Of a stretch of DNA of 61,335 bases, positions 41,369-49,063 are shown piece after piece. Each line of letters starts with the position of its first letter. Position 1 is the first letter of the stretch. Source of the stretch: an uncultured Anaerolineae bacterium (GTDB lineage: Bacteria > Chloroflexota > Anaerolineae > J036 > Brachytrichaceae); the NCBI GenBank assembly GCA_937927775.1, contig CALBEF010000047.1, positions 1 to 61,335 of the forward strand. The letters run 5' to 3'. Under the pieces are notes generated by a model. It had not been told where the DNA came from and made no database searches. It worked only from the letters and a program-made list of their open reading frames with translations. The position numbers were made by a program, and so were the translations under genes.

Positions 41369-43039
41369 TCATCTGCGCCCTGCCGGCCCGGATCGCATCG
41401 AGCGGGCAAAGCGCAGCGCATAGCGAATCGCATCGCGGGCCTCCTCGCTGCGCGCAAGCCACGCCAGGCCAAAGTATGCGGCGGCGGCGGCCGGCACAGC
41501 CAGCAACGTCGCCAGCAGGCCATCGCCAAGCGCGACCATCCACATCCACAATCCCAGCCCCATGCCCAGCGCGGCCAGGGCGCTGCGGCCGGCGGCAGTC
41601 AGCATTCTGCCCACCGACAGCTCCGGCACGCGGGCCGCCAACAGACCGAGCAGCACGGCTGTCTCGATGGCCGTGGCGATCGTGTTTGCCAGCGCCAGCC
41701 CTCCGAAGGGTAAGACCCCGGCAGCGCGAAAGACGCCGGTCAGCCAGAGACTGAGGATGATGTTGAGCGCCATGCCGGCCACGCCCAGAACGACCGGTCG
41801 GGTCGTGTCTTTCAGCGCATAGAAGCCGCGCGTCACCACTTCGAGCACCGAATGGCCGGCCAGTCCGGCGCCATACCAGATCAGCGCGAAACTGACTGCC
41901 TGGGTGTCCCGCCAATCAAACGCGCCCCGTTCGAATAGCAGGCGAATGAGCGGCTGGCCAAGCAGGATCAGGCCGATCGACGCCGGCAGGCTGAGCATGA
42001 ACACCATGCCGATTGCCCGCGCCGCCAGACGCGCAAACTCGGCGCGCTCGCCTCTGGCCGCGTGCGCGCTGATGGCCGGAAAGAGCACCGTAGCCATGGC
42101 CTGCGCGATAGCCACTTGCGGCAGCAGCATGACCGCGAATGCAATCGTCAGGGCAGACACAGCCCCCTCGCCCATGCCCGACGCCAGGTTGGTGTTGACG
42201 ATGAAGTTGATCTGAACGGCGCCCAGACCCACCATGCGCGGCAACATCAAACGGACAACCTGGCGCACGTCGGCGCGCACGTCGGCGCGCATGTCGGCGG
42301 GTATTGCGCACTGCGTATTGTGTGTTGCGTGTCGAGCGTTGAGCGTTGAGGGTTGGGGGTTGGGAATACCGGAGGGCTGCATAGGCATGGCGGCGCGCGA
42401 GGCGCGCCAGACGCGCAGGAGGGATGGCAACTGAATCGTCAGATGCATCGCTGCGCCAAGCACTACGCCGGCTGCCAGACCGTAGGCGCCCCATCCGCGC
42501 AACACCAGCGCGCCGAAAATGATGCCGAGGTTGTACAGCCAGGGCGCCAGGGCCGGGGCGATAAACGAACCATTGGACTGCAACACACCCATCAGCAAGC
42601 CGCTCACGCCGAAGATCACCGTCGCCACGAGCATGATGCGCATGAGCGAGGCAGTCAGCTCGACCTGAGCAGAGCCGAAGCCGGGGGCGATGACCGCGCG
42701 GACGAGGTGAGGCGCGAACGCGCCGGCTGCCACCGCAAACATGGACAGGACGACAAAGACCAGCGCAGCAACTGCGCGAACCAGTCGCCACGCGGCGCGC
42801 TGTCGATCCTGCGCCAGGTGGGTCATGTAGACCGGGATGAATGCCGAAGCCAGAGCGCCGCTCGCAAACAGGCTGTACAGCAGATCGGGGATGCGAAAGG
42901 CTGTGTTAAAAGCATCGTATTCGGCGCCGGCCCCGAACTGCGATGTCACCACCACGCGCTGGACAAAACCGATCAGGCTGCCGACAACAGAGATCGCCCC
43001 CACACTGAGCGCGGCGCGGGCGAGGGATCGTGGTCGCAA
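41369..43039 (-). CDS. murJ: Lipid II flippase MurJ with a repeat-derived linker
   Basis: A 556-residue polytopic protein of the MATE/MVF superfamily that flips lipid II to the outer membrane face. The opening SLARAALSVGAISVVGSLIG and the segment SQFGAGAEYDAFNTAFRIPDLLYSLFASGALASAFIPV are classic MurJ. QINFIVNTNLASGMGEGAVS and KDTTRPVVLGVAGMALNIILS follow. Between the sixth and seventh membrane helices there is an extra hydrophilic segment of about 40 residues (AMPMQPSGIPNPQPSTLNAR and onward). It is encoded largely by heptamer array R9 plus a 12-nt repeat giving DMRADVRADVR. The start is uncertain: TTG 43039 with GGAAGTGA is preferred over GTG 43078. Confidence 0.87.
   Translation of the reverse strand: MRPRSLARAALSVGAISVVGSLIGFVQRVVVTSQFGAGAEYDAFNTAFRIPDLLYSLFASGALASAFIPVYMTHLAQDRQRAAWRLVRAVAALVFVVLSMFAVAAGAFAPHLVRAVIAPGFGSAQVELTASLMRIMLVATVIFGVSGLLMGVLQSNGSFIAPALAPWLYNLGIIFGALVLRGWGAYGLAAGVVLGAAMHLTIQLPSLLRVWRASRAAMPMQPSGIPNPQPSTLNARHATHNTQCAIPADMRADVRADVRQVVRLMLPRMVGLGAVQINFIVNTNLASGMGEGAVSALTIAFAVMLLPQVAIAQAMATVLFPAISAHAARGERAEFARLAARAIGMVFMLSLPASIGLILLGQPLIRLLFERGAFDWRDTQAVSFALIWYGAGLAGHSVLEVVTRGFYALKDTTRPVVLGVAGMALNIILSLWLTGVFRAAGVLPFGGLALANTIATAIETAVLLGLLAARVPELSVGRMLTAAGRSALAALGMGLGLWMWMVALGDGLLATLLAVPAAAAAYFGLAWLARSEEARDAIRYALRFARSMRSGPAGRR
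42262..42297. repeat. 12-nt tandem repeat within murJ
   Basis: Three copies of a 12-nt unit (GGCGCGCACGTC-type, the third with T for C) encode the repeated peptide MRADVRADVR. It lies directly beside heptamer array R9, and together they make the extra MurJ linker. Confidence 0.75.
42301..42370. repeat. 7-nt tandem array R9 inside the murJ coding sequence (10 units)
   Basis: Ten heptamers in exact phase (GTATTGC, GCACTGC, GTATTGT, then GCGTTGA and GGGTTGG types) wholly inside an open reading frame. Seventy bases is not a multiple of three, so flanking bases must compensate to keep the frame. The first unit, GTATTGC, equals the first unit of intergenic array R1. Confidence 0.92.
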
Positions 43040-43422
43040 GAAGTCACTTCCGTAATTGACAGTGGATTTACCGCCCACTATAATGCCTCGCAATTTGCCG
43101 GCCTCGGCGCACGCATTCGCCCGGATGCGCGCGCCATCGACCATGACGTCGTCCTCTGTGAGCCGGCCCAAAGCAGGACGTGTGTTCGTCCAGGCATGAG
43201 AATGATTGCTTCTGCGCTGGCAGGGGAACCGTGCCACCCCTGGACTCTGGACAAGGAGGTGATTCGCGCCCTGATTTCCGTATGACTGTGTGCCAGCAGA
43301 CGGCGTGGCGTTGTCATGGCGGGGAGCGGGCTTTCCATTCGGACACAAAACTAAATTGCAGACCAGTACTCTCAGCAACCCGATAGCAGTCTGAAGATCG
43401 AACGAATCAAATGGAGGAGAAA
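43040..43422. other. Intergenic region between murJ and livK, no gene seen
   Basis: About 380 nt upstream of the transporter operon. It holds TATAAT on the plus strand at 43079-43084 (ATTATAG read from the murJ side), a small CAGGGG/CCCCTG hairpin near 43221-43242, and AAGGAGGTGAT at 43253-43263, a perfect long complement to the 16S rRNA tail that has no properly spaced start codon. Open frames here lack domain content and start signals. Confidence 0.5.
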
Positions 43423-44619
43423 ATGAATAGTCGATCGATCAAAGTGCTCAGTGTATTGGGCGCGGCCACCCTCATGCTGGCAGCCTGCGCGGCTCCCCGG
43501 CCCGCAGCCCAGCCGGCTGAGGCGCCGAAAGATCAGCCCGCCGCGCCGGCCGGCGGAGAGATCAAGGTCGCCATCCTGGCGCCCCTGTCCGGGCCGGTGC
43601 CCACCTTCGGCGTGTCCACGCGCGACGGCGCGCTGCTCGCCATCGAGGAGTGGAACGCCAGGGGCGGCGTGAACGGCATGAAGATCGTGCCGATCGTCGA
43701 AGACAGCCAGTGCACGCCCGACCCGGCTGTGAATGCCGCCAACAAGGTCATCGACCAGGACGGCGTGAAGTTCATTATTGGCGAAGTGTGCTCCAGCGCC
43801 TCGATTCCAATCTCCGAGATCGCCAACGCCAAGAAGGTGCTTCAGATCAGCCCAACATCGACCAACCCTGGCGTGACCGTGGGCAGCGATGGCGCAGTCA
43901 AGCCGTACACCTTCCGCGCGTGCTTCATTGACCCGTTCCAGGGCCAGGTGGCCGCCAAGTTCGCCCTGGACACCTTGAAGGTCAGGACGGCGTTCATCAT
44001 GCTCGACCAGGCCAACGACTATGTGCGCGGCCTGGCCGAGTTCTTCGAGAAGTCGTTCACCGAGGGTGGCGGCCAGATCGTCGGCAAGGAAACCTACACC
44101 GGCAAGGACACGGACTTCTCGGCCATTCTGTCCAAGGTGGCGGAAGCCAGGCCGGATATGGTCTACCTGCCCGATTACTACAACATCGTGAACCTGGTCA
44201 CCAAGCAAGCTAAAGAGAAGGGCTTGACCATGCCGTTCATGGGCGGCGATGGCTGGGATTCCTCGGACCTCGATAATGCGGCAGCCGACGGCGGCTACTT
44301 CACGAACCACTACTCCTCGGAAGACACACGGCCCGAGGTGGCTGCCTTCATCAAGGCATATGGCGCGAAGTACGAGGGCAAGGTGCCGGACGCGCTGGCC
44401 GTGCTGGCCTATGACGCGGCCAACATCCTGCTGGAGAGCATCAAGGCTGCCGGCACCGCAGACGACACCGACAAGGTGCGCGCCGCGATGAGCGCCATCA
44501 ACTTCAACGGCGTGTCGGGCAATGTCACGTTCGACGCAAACAACAACCCGGTCAAATCGGCTGTGGTGTTGCAGGTGAAGGACGGCAAAGTCGTCTACAA
44601 CTCGACCGTCAATCCGTAA
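43423..44619 (+). CDS. livK: Branched-chain amino-acid-type ABC transporter substrate-binding lipoprotein
   Basis: A 398-residue lipoprotein. The signal sequence ends with lipobox LMLAACAAP, then a Pro/Ala linker. The mature Leu/Ile/Val-binding fold (Peripla_BP_6) shows KVAILAPLSGPVPTFGVSTR, GAVKPYTFRACFIDPFQGQV, TAFIMLDQANDYVRGLAEFF and MPFMGGDGWDSSDL. It captures an amino acid, short peptide-like compound or amide outside the membrane for the LivHMGF core. GGAGGAG lies 7 nt before the ATG; an ATG four codons upstream is weaker because that ribosome site would be inside the gene. A hairpin separates it from livH, consistent with the usual excess of binding protein. Confidence 0.92.
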   Translation: MNSRSIKVLSVLGAATLMLAACAAPRPAAQPAEAPKDQPAAPAGGEIKVAILAPLSGPVPTFGVSTRDGALLAIEEWNARGGVNGMKIVPIVEDSQCTPDPAVNAANKVIDQDGVKFIIGEVCSSASIPISEIANAKKVLQISPTSTNPGVTVGSDGAVKPYTFRACFIDPFQGQVAAKFALDTLKVRTAFIMLDQANDYVRGLAEFFEKSFTEGGGQIVGKETYTGKDTDFSAILSKVAEARPDMVYLPDYYNIVNLVTKQAKEKGLTMPFMGGDGWDSSDLDNAAADGGYFTNHYSSEDTRPEVAAFIKAYGAKYEGKVPDALAVLAYDAANILLESIKAAGTADDTDKVRAAMSAINFNGVSGNVTFDANNNPVKSAVVLQVKDGKVVYNSTVNP

Positions 44620-44639
44620 CCTGACACGCATGGCATCAT

Positions 44640-44688
44640 GCAAGTGGAGGGAGCGCCTGCGGCGAGCGCCACGGCCCCCTCCACTTGC
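44640..44688 (+). promoter_or_regulatory. Stable hairpin between livK and livH (attenuation/mRNA-stability element)
   Basis: GCAAGTGGAGGG (44640-44651) pairs perfectly with CCCTCCACTTGC (44677-44688) around a GC-rich 25-nt loop that can itself fold. No T-run follows, so it is unlikely to be a full terminator. Its position after the binding-protein gene fits a 3' barrier that raises livK message relative to livH. Confidence 0.7.
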
Positions 44689-44712
44689 GCCGTCTGACGG
44701 AGTGCCCCGCCG

Positions 44713-45867
44713 ATGCAACAAGCAAGCGCCGAACGACCTCGTGTTAGCCAATCCCGCCAGCCGGCGCCTCTCTCACCGCGCGCGTCTGGCGCAGGACTGG
44801 CCTGGATCGGCCGCGGTTTTCTGCTCATTCTCGCAGCCGTTGTTGCTCTTATCCTGGCGCGCAATCTCCTCGATAACCCCCGCCTGTTTGCGCAGATCGT
44901 GATCAGCGGCCTGCAACTTGGTTTCGTATACGCCCTGATCGCGCTCGGCTACACCATGGTGTACGGCATCGTCCGGCTGATCAATTTTGCGCACGGCGAC
45001 GTGTTCATGGTCGGCTCATTTGTCAGCTTCTTCGCCGTGTCGCGCTTCTCGCTGCACACCTGGCCGGAGACGGCATTTCCCGGAATGTCGCCCGATCTGT
45101 CCACACTGATCGGCGCAATCTCGGTCATCCTGCTGTCGATGGTTGTCTGCGCAATTCTGGCTGTGGTGATCGAGCGGGTGGCGTACAAGCCCTTGCGAAA
45201 CGCGCCGCGCATCACCGCGCTTATCACTGCAATCGGCGTGTCTTTCTTTCTGGAGTTCTTCGGGGCGCTGAACTTCGTGTTCTCGCCGCGCTTCATCCCC
45301 TATCAGCGGCCCTTCGACGTGTACGCCTACTACATTGGGGGCAGCGGGATCGGCATGGTCACGCCCAGCAACCCGGCCCCGCCCGACAGCATCACCTTCT
45401 CCAGCATTTTCGTGATCATTGTGATCACATCGATCCTGATGCAGGCATTGCTGCAATGGCTGGTGAAACGGACGAAGATGGGCAAGGCTATGCGCGCGTC
45501 GGCGGTTGACAAGCCGACAACGCGGCTGATGGGCGTGAATGTCGACCGCGTCATTTCATTCACGTTCGCCATCGGCGCGGCGTTCGCCGGGCTGGCCGGC
45601 GTGCTGTTCGCCATTGCCTATCCATCCATTCACACCCAGTTGGGCATTTTGCCCGGCCTGAAGGCATTTGTGGCCGCCGTGCTCGGCGGCATCGGCAGCA
45701 TCCCCGGCGCGCTGGTTGGCGCGCTGATCATGGGGCAAGCGGAATCGCTGACTGCGGGATACATCTCCACGCCCATGCGCGACGCCGTCGCCTTCACCAT
45801 TCTGATCGTCGTGCTGCTCGTTCGACCCACCGGCATTTTCGGCGAGCCAACAGGAGAAAAGGCCTGA
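44713..45867 (+). CDS. livH: Branched-chain amino-acid ABC transporter permease LivH
   Basis: A 384-residue membrane protein. After a basic N-terminal tail the LivH core starts GLQLGFVYALIALGYTMVYG, then RLINFAHGDVFMVGSFVSFF. ERVAYKPLRNAPRITALITAIG is the cytoplasmic coupling region, and the C-terminal half has RASAVDKPTTRLMGVNVDRV and FVAAVLGGIGSIPGALVGAL. It pairs with LivM as the transmembrane channel. The gene ends one base before the livM start. Confidence 0.92.
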   Translation: MQQASAERPRVSQSRQPAPLSPRASGAGLAWIGRGFLLILAAVVALILARNLLDNPRLFAQIVISGLQLGFVYALIALGYTMVYGIVRLINFAHGDVFMVGSFVSFFAVSRFSLHTWPETAFPGMSPDLSTLIGAISVILLSMVVCAILAVVIERVAYKPLRNAPRITALITAIGVSFFLEFFGALNFVFSPRFIPYQRPFDVYAYYIGGSGIGMVTPSNPAPPDSITFSSIFVIIVITSILMQALLQWLVKRTKMGKAMRASAVDKPTTRLMGVNVDRVISFTFAIGAAFAGLAGVLFAIAYPSIHTQLGILPGLKAFVAAVLGGIGSIPGALVGALIMGQAESLTAGYISTPMRDAVAFTILIVVLLVRPTGIFGEPTGEKA

Positions 45868-45868
45868 C

Positions 45869-47254
45869 ATGGAACTGGGATTTCTGCTCGGCTCCATCAT
45901 CAAGATCGTGGCGGTGCTGGGCTGGCTATATGGTCTGCTGCAAGTCATGGCGCATGCGTCGCGCTGGGTGAAGATCGCCGGCATGATTGCGGCCTTTGGC
46001 ATCATCCAGGCCGCCTTCAGCCTGAAGATCGGCGACCAGTCCATTCTCAACGATTTCGACGCCGGCCTGCTGTTCCAGGCGTGCACCATGGCCATGGTTG
46101 CGCTGGGACTGAACCTGATCTACGGCTTCAACGGCCAGTTCAGCCTGGGCCAGTGGGGCTTCTACGGTCTGGGCGCCTACGCAGCCGCATACGTGACTTA
46201 CAAGTGGGCCAATGACCGAACATCCAGCGCTCTGTTCGTGCTGCTGATCGGCGTGATCCTGGCCGGCGCCACCATCCTGATGCTGCGGCGCTTTCTCAGC
46301 CGCTACTACAACCTGCCGGTGCTGTCCGCATTTACCCTGTACCTGCTCGGCTGCGTGGCAGCGGCGGCAGTGGCCGTCGTCGCCGGCAATGCTGTTGCCT
46401 CGGTCATCGACCCCTTGTTTGGGAGCAGGGAAGCGCCGGGGCTGTTGAGCGGCGACCTCGCGCTCCAAATCGTCTTTGTGCTGGCCGTGCTGTGCGCCGG
46501 CGTCTTTGCGGCAGAGGTCAGCTTCTTATTTGGCTTGCCGGTGCTCAGTCTGGGCAGCGATTACTTCGGCATCGCCACGCTGGGATTCTCCATCGTCATC
46601 AACACCCTGATGGTCAACTCGGACACCATCCTCCCCTTCCCGGAGATGAAGGGCGGGCGGGGCATGATCGGCATCCCCAAGCTGACCACCTGGTTCTGGG
46701 TGTTCATCTTCCTGCTGCTGGTGATTGTGGTAATGCGCAACCTGATTCACTCCAGCACCGGGCGGGCCATCATGTCGGTTCGAGAAGACGAGACTGCCTC
46801 GAAAGCGATGGGGATCGATGTAGCCAGCAACAAGCTGCTCACCTTCGTTATCGGCAGCCTGTTCGCCGGCCTGGGCGGCGGCATCTACGCGCACTACATC
46901 GGCTTCCTCAGCCCCGGCACCTTCAGTTTTCTGGCCGGGTTCAACCCGCTCATCGTCGTTGTCTTCGGCGGGCTGGGCAGCATGACCGGCACGCTGGCGG
47001 CCTCATTCGGCTGGATGTTTTTCCTGGAGGGGTTGCTGCGCGTGCTGCTGGGACAACTCGGAACCGAGGCGCCGACATGGCGTTTTGTGCTCTACCCCAT
47101 TGCGCTGTTGCTGCTGATGTTGCTGCGCCCACAGGGGCTGCTGGGCAAGACGGAATGGGGGTTCCTGCGCGCGCCGGCGGTCAAGCCCCGCGCCCCGGCC
47201 AGCCCTCCGCCAGACGCCAGAGCCACCCCGGCGCCCGCGCCGGCGGCCAAATAA
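45869..47254 (+). CDS. livM: Branched-chain amino-acid ABC transporter permease LivM
   Basis: A 461-residue permease. ALGLNLIYGFNGQFSLGQWG near residue 80 and VREDETASKAMGIDVASNKLL near 305 are the LivM signatures. VVFGGLGSMTGTLAASFGWM and RPQGLLGKTEWGF mark the end of the core, and the last 25 residues are a Pro/Ala tail. Helix pairs around 110-190 are longer than in E. coli LivM. Overlap-like spacing with livH (1 nt) shows coupling; livG starts 30 nt downstream. Confidence 0.92.
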   Translation: MELGFLLGSIIKIVAVLGWLYGLLQVMAHASRWVKIAGMIAAFGIIQAAFSLKIGDQSILNDFDAGLLFQACTMAMVALGLNLIYGFNGQFSLGQWGFYGLGAYAAAYVTYKWANDRTSSALFVLLIGVILAGATILMLRRFLSRYYNLPVLSAFTLYLLGCVAAAAVAVVAGNAVASVIDPLFGSREAPGLLSGDLALQIVFVLAVLCAGVFAAEVSFLFGLPVLSLGSDYFGIATLGFSIVINTLMVNSDTILPFPEMKGGRGMIGIPKLTTWFWVFIFLLLVIVVMRNLIHSSTGRAIMSVREDETASKAMGIDVASNKLLTFVIGSLFAGLGGGIYAHYIGFLSPGTFSFLAGFNPLIVVVFGGLGSMTGTLAASFGWMFFLEGLLRVLLGQLGTEAPTWRFVLYPIALLLLMLLRPQGLLGKTEWGFLRAPAVKPRAPASPPPDARATPAPAPAAK

Positions 47255-47284
47255 CGACATCCCCAAAGATAGTGTGTGATTGAT

Positions 47285-48088
47285 ATGGCGAATAGCAACG
47301 GCAGCGCACCGCCCAATGGCGCCGCGATTCTCGACATTCAGGGCCTGACCAGATTTTTCGGGGGTCTGCGGGCCGTCAATGACTTCAGCCTGACCATCCA
47401 TCAGGGCGAACTGATCGGCCTGATCGGCCCGAACGGCGCCGGCAAAACCACGGTGTTCAACCTGATTACCGGGCTGTACACACCATCGAGCGGCGACATC
47501 CGGTTTCTCGGTCAGTCCATCGCCGGCCTCGAACCCTTCGAGATCACCCAGCGCGGCATCGCACGCACGTTCCAGAACATCCGGCTGTTTCCGAACCTGA
47601 CCGTCCTCGACAACGTGCGCATCGCGTACCATTTTCACGCCGGCTACACCCTGTTCGACGCGATTCTGCGCAACCGCAGCTTTGACAGGCAGGAAAAGGA
47701 ACTGACCGAGCGCGCCCAGGATTTTCTGGCCATCTTCAAGCTGGAGCGCGTGCAGGACGAGCTGGCCGTCAACCTGCCCTACGGCGAGCAGCGCCGCGTC
47801 GAGATCGCGCGCGCGCTGGCGTCCAACCCGCGCCTGCTGCTGCTCGACGAGCCGGCAGCCGGCATGAACCCCAACGAGATCCTGAACCTGATGGAACTGA
47901 TTGGCTTCATTCGCGAGCGATTCGACCTGACCATCCTGCTGATCGAGCATCAGATGCGGGTCGTCATGGGCATCTGCGAACGGATCACCGTGATGGATTT
48001 CGGCGAGGTGATCGCGCGCGGCACGCCCAGTGAAATCCAGAACAACGAGCGCGTCATCGAAGCCTACCTGGGCAGGGGCGCGAACTAG
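47285..48088 (+). CDS. livG: Branched-chain amino-acid ABC transporter ATP-binding protein LivG
   Basis: A 267-residue ABC ATPase. Walker A LIGPNGAGKTTVFNLITG, the signature NLPYGEQRRVEIARAL (LSGGQ variant), Walker B LLLLDEPAAGMNPNE and the switch His in ILLIEHQMRVV are all present. The LivG-specific GIARTFQNIRLFPNLTVLDN is clear. ATG 47285 is preferred to an in-frame GTG three codons upstream. Confidence 0.93.
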   Translation: MANSNGSAPPNGAAILDIQGLTRFFGGLRAVNDFSLTIHQGELIGLIGPNGAGKTTVFNLITGLYTPSSGDIRFLGQSIAGLEPFEITQRGIARTFQNIRLFPNLTVLDNVRIAYHFHAGYTLFDAILRNRSFDRQEKELTERAQDFLAIFKLERVQDELAVNLPYGEQRRVEIARALASNPRLLLLDEPAAGMNPNEILNLMELIGFIRERFDLTILLIEHQMRVVMGICERITVMDFGEVIARGTPSEIQNNERVIEAYLGRGAN

Positions 48089-48099
48089 GGGAACGGCAC

Positions 48100-48810
48100 A
48101 TGCTGCTTGAAATCAACGATTTGCACGTCTACTACGGCGCGATTCACGCGCTGCAGGGCGTCTCTTTCAACGTGAACGAGGGCGAAATCGTCACTCTGAT
48201 CGGCGCGAACGGGGCCGGCAAGTCCACCACACTGCGCGCCATCTCCGGCCTGCTGACCCCGCGCCGGGGAACCATCCGCTACAAAGACCGCGATATCACT
48301 TCCATGTCGGCAGAGGATATCGTCCGTCTCGGCGTGTGCCACGTGCCGGAGGGCCGGCGCATCTTTGCGCCGCTTACCGTGCGCGAAAACCTGGAACTGG
48401 GCGCCTATACACGCAAAGACAAAGCCGAGATCGACAAGACCATGCAGCGCGTGTTTGCCAGTTTTCCCCGGCTCAGGGAGCGCATCAACCAGCTTGGCGG
48501 GACGCTGTCTGGCGGAGAGCAGCAGATGCTGGCCATGGGGCGCGGACTGATGAGCCGGCCCAGCCTGTTGCTGCTCGACGAGCCGTCGATGGGACTCAGC
48601 CCGTTGCTGGTGGAAGAAATCTTTCGCATCATCAAAGAGATCAACGCGCAGGGCACCAGCATTCTGCTGGTCGAGCAAAACGCGCTGATGGCGCTGTCGG
48701 TAGCGCACCGCGCCTACGTGCTCGAAACCGGCAACATCGTCCTGCAGGGCAGCGCACGCGACATGCGCGAGAATCCGCAGGTGAAGGCCGCATACCTGGG
48801 CGTGGCGTAG
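48100..48810 (+). CDS. livF: Branched-chain amino-acid ABC transporter ATP-binding protein LivF
   Basis: A 236-residue ABC ATPase. Walker A LIGANGAGKSTTLRAI, signature LGGTLSGGEQQMLAMGRGLM, Walker B LLLLDEPSMGLSPL and switch His-region ILLVEQNALMAL are present; LivF carries Gln-Asn after the switch Glu as usual. RLGVCHVPEGRRIFAPLTV is the LivF-specific loop. AGGGGAACGG precedes the ATG. The last gene of the livKHMGF operon; its stop codon abuts nonamer array R10. Confidence 0.94.
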   Translation: MLLEINDLHVYYGAIHALQGVSFNVNEGEIVTLIGANGAGKSTTLRAISGLLTPRRGTIRYKDRDITSMSAEDIVRLGVCHVPEGRRIFAPLTVRENLELGAYTRKDKAEIDKTMQRVFASFPRLRERINQLGGTLSGGEQQMLAMGRGLMSRPSLLLLDEPSMGLSPLLVEEIFRIIKEINAQGTSILLVEQNALMALSVAHRAYVLETGNIVLQGSARDMRENPQVKAAYLGVA

Positions 48811-48873
48811 GGTTGCAGGTTGTTCAGGTTGTTGATGAACTTGACGAACCTGACGAATCTGCCCAACCTGAAA
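48811..48873. repeat. 9-nt tandem array R10 (7 units, inverted halves)
   Basis: Seven nonamers start at the base after the livF stop codon. The first three are TTGTTCAGG-type, the last four AACCTGACG-type, the reverse complement, so the array can fold into a long hairpin at the end of the liv transcript and might act as a terminator. The period is 9 nt rather than 7. Confidence 0.85.
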
Positions 48874-48895
48874 TGTGGTAACATCGTGTTTGCTT

Positions 48896-48969
48896 CGGGG
48901 AGTGGCGCAGCCTGGTAGCGCGCACGGTTCGGGTCCGTGAGGTCCCGGGTTCAAATCCCGGTTCCCCGA
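48896..48969 (+). tRNA. tRNA-Pro, anticodon CGG
   Basis: A complete cloverleaf of 74 nt. Acceptor CGGGGAG (48896-48902) pairs with TTCCCCG (48962-48968) with one G-T pair; D-arm GCGC/GCGC with AGCCTGGTA loop; anticodon stem CACGG/CCGTG around loop TTCGGGT, giving anticodon CGG for codon CCG; T-arm CCGGG/CCCGG with TTCAAAT. Discriminator base A at 48969; CCA is not encoded. It lies between arrays R10 and R11. Confidence 0.95.
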
Positions 48970-48970
48970 C

Positions 48971-49019
48971 TCCGTGATTTTGGATTTGTGATTTGGGATT
49001 TTGGATTGCGACTCTGGTG
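48971..49019. repeat. 7-nt tandem array R11 (about 7 units)
   Basis: Heptamers of type TTTTGGA/TTTGGGA/TTTGTGA begin one base after the tRNA discriminator base. The last two units are degenerate. Related AATCCAAA pieces continue to about 49057. The unit is the same TTTTGGA type seen in arrays R4 and R13. Confidence 0.8.
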
Positions 49020-49063
49020 ACGTGCACAAATCCAAAGTCTCTGGTCGAGAATCCAAAACAGTA

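Noticed and set aside
43180-43386. Small plus-strand ORF before livK
   Set aside because: The strong anti-SD match is 17 nt or more from its internal ATG and no conserved content is visible; kept only as an observation on the site.
48811-48873. Simple Rho-independent terminator after livF
   Set aside because: The hairpin forms from a phased 9-nt array and no T-run follows. It may still terminate, but it is reported as a repeat.
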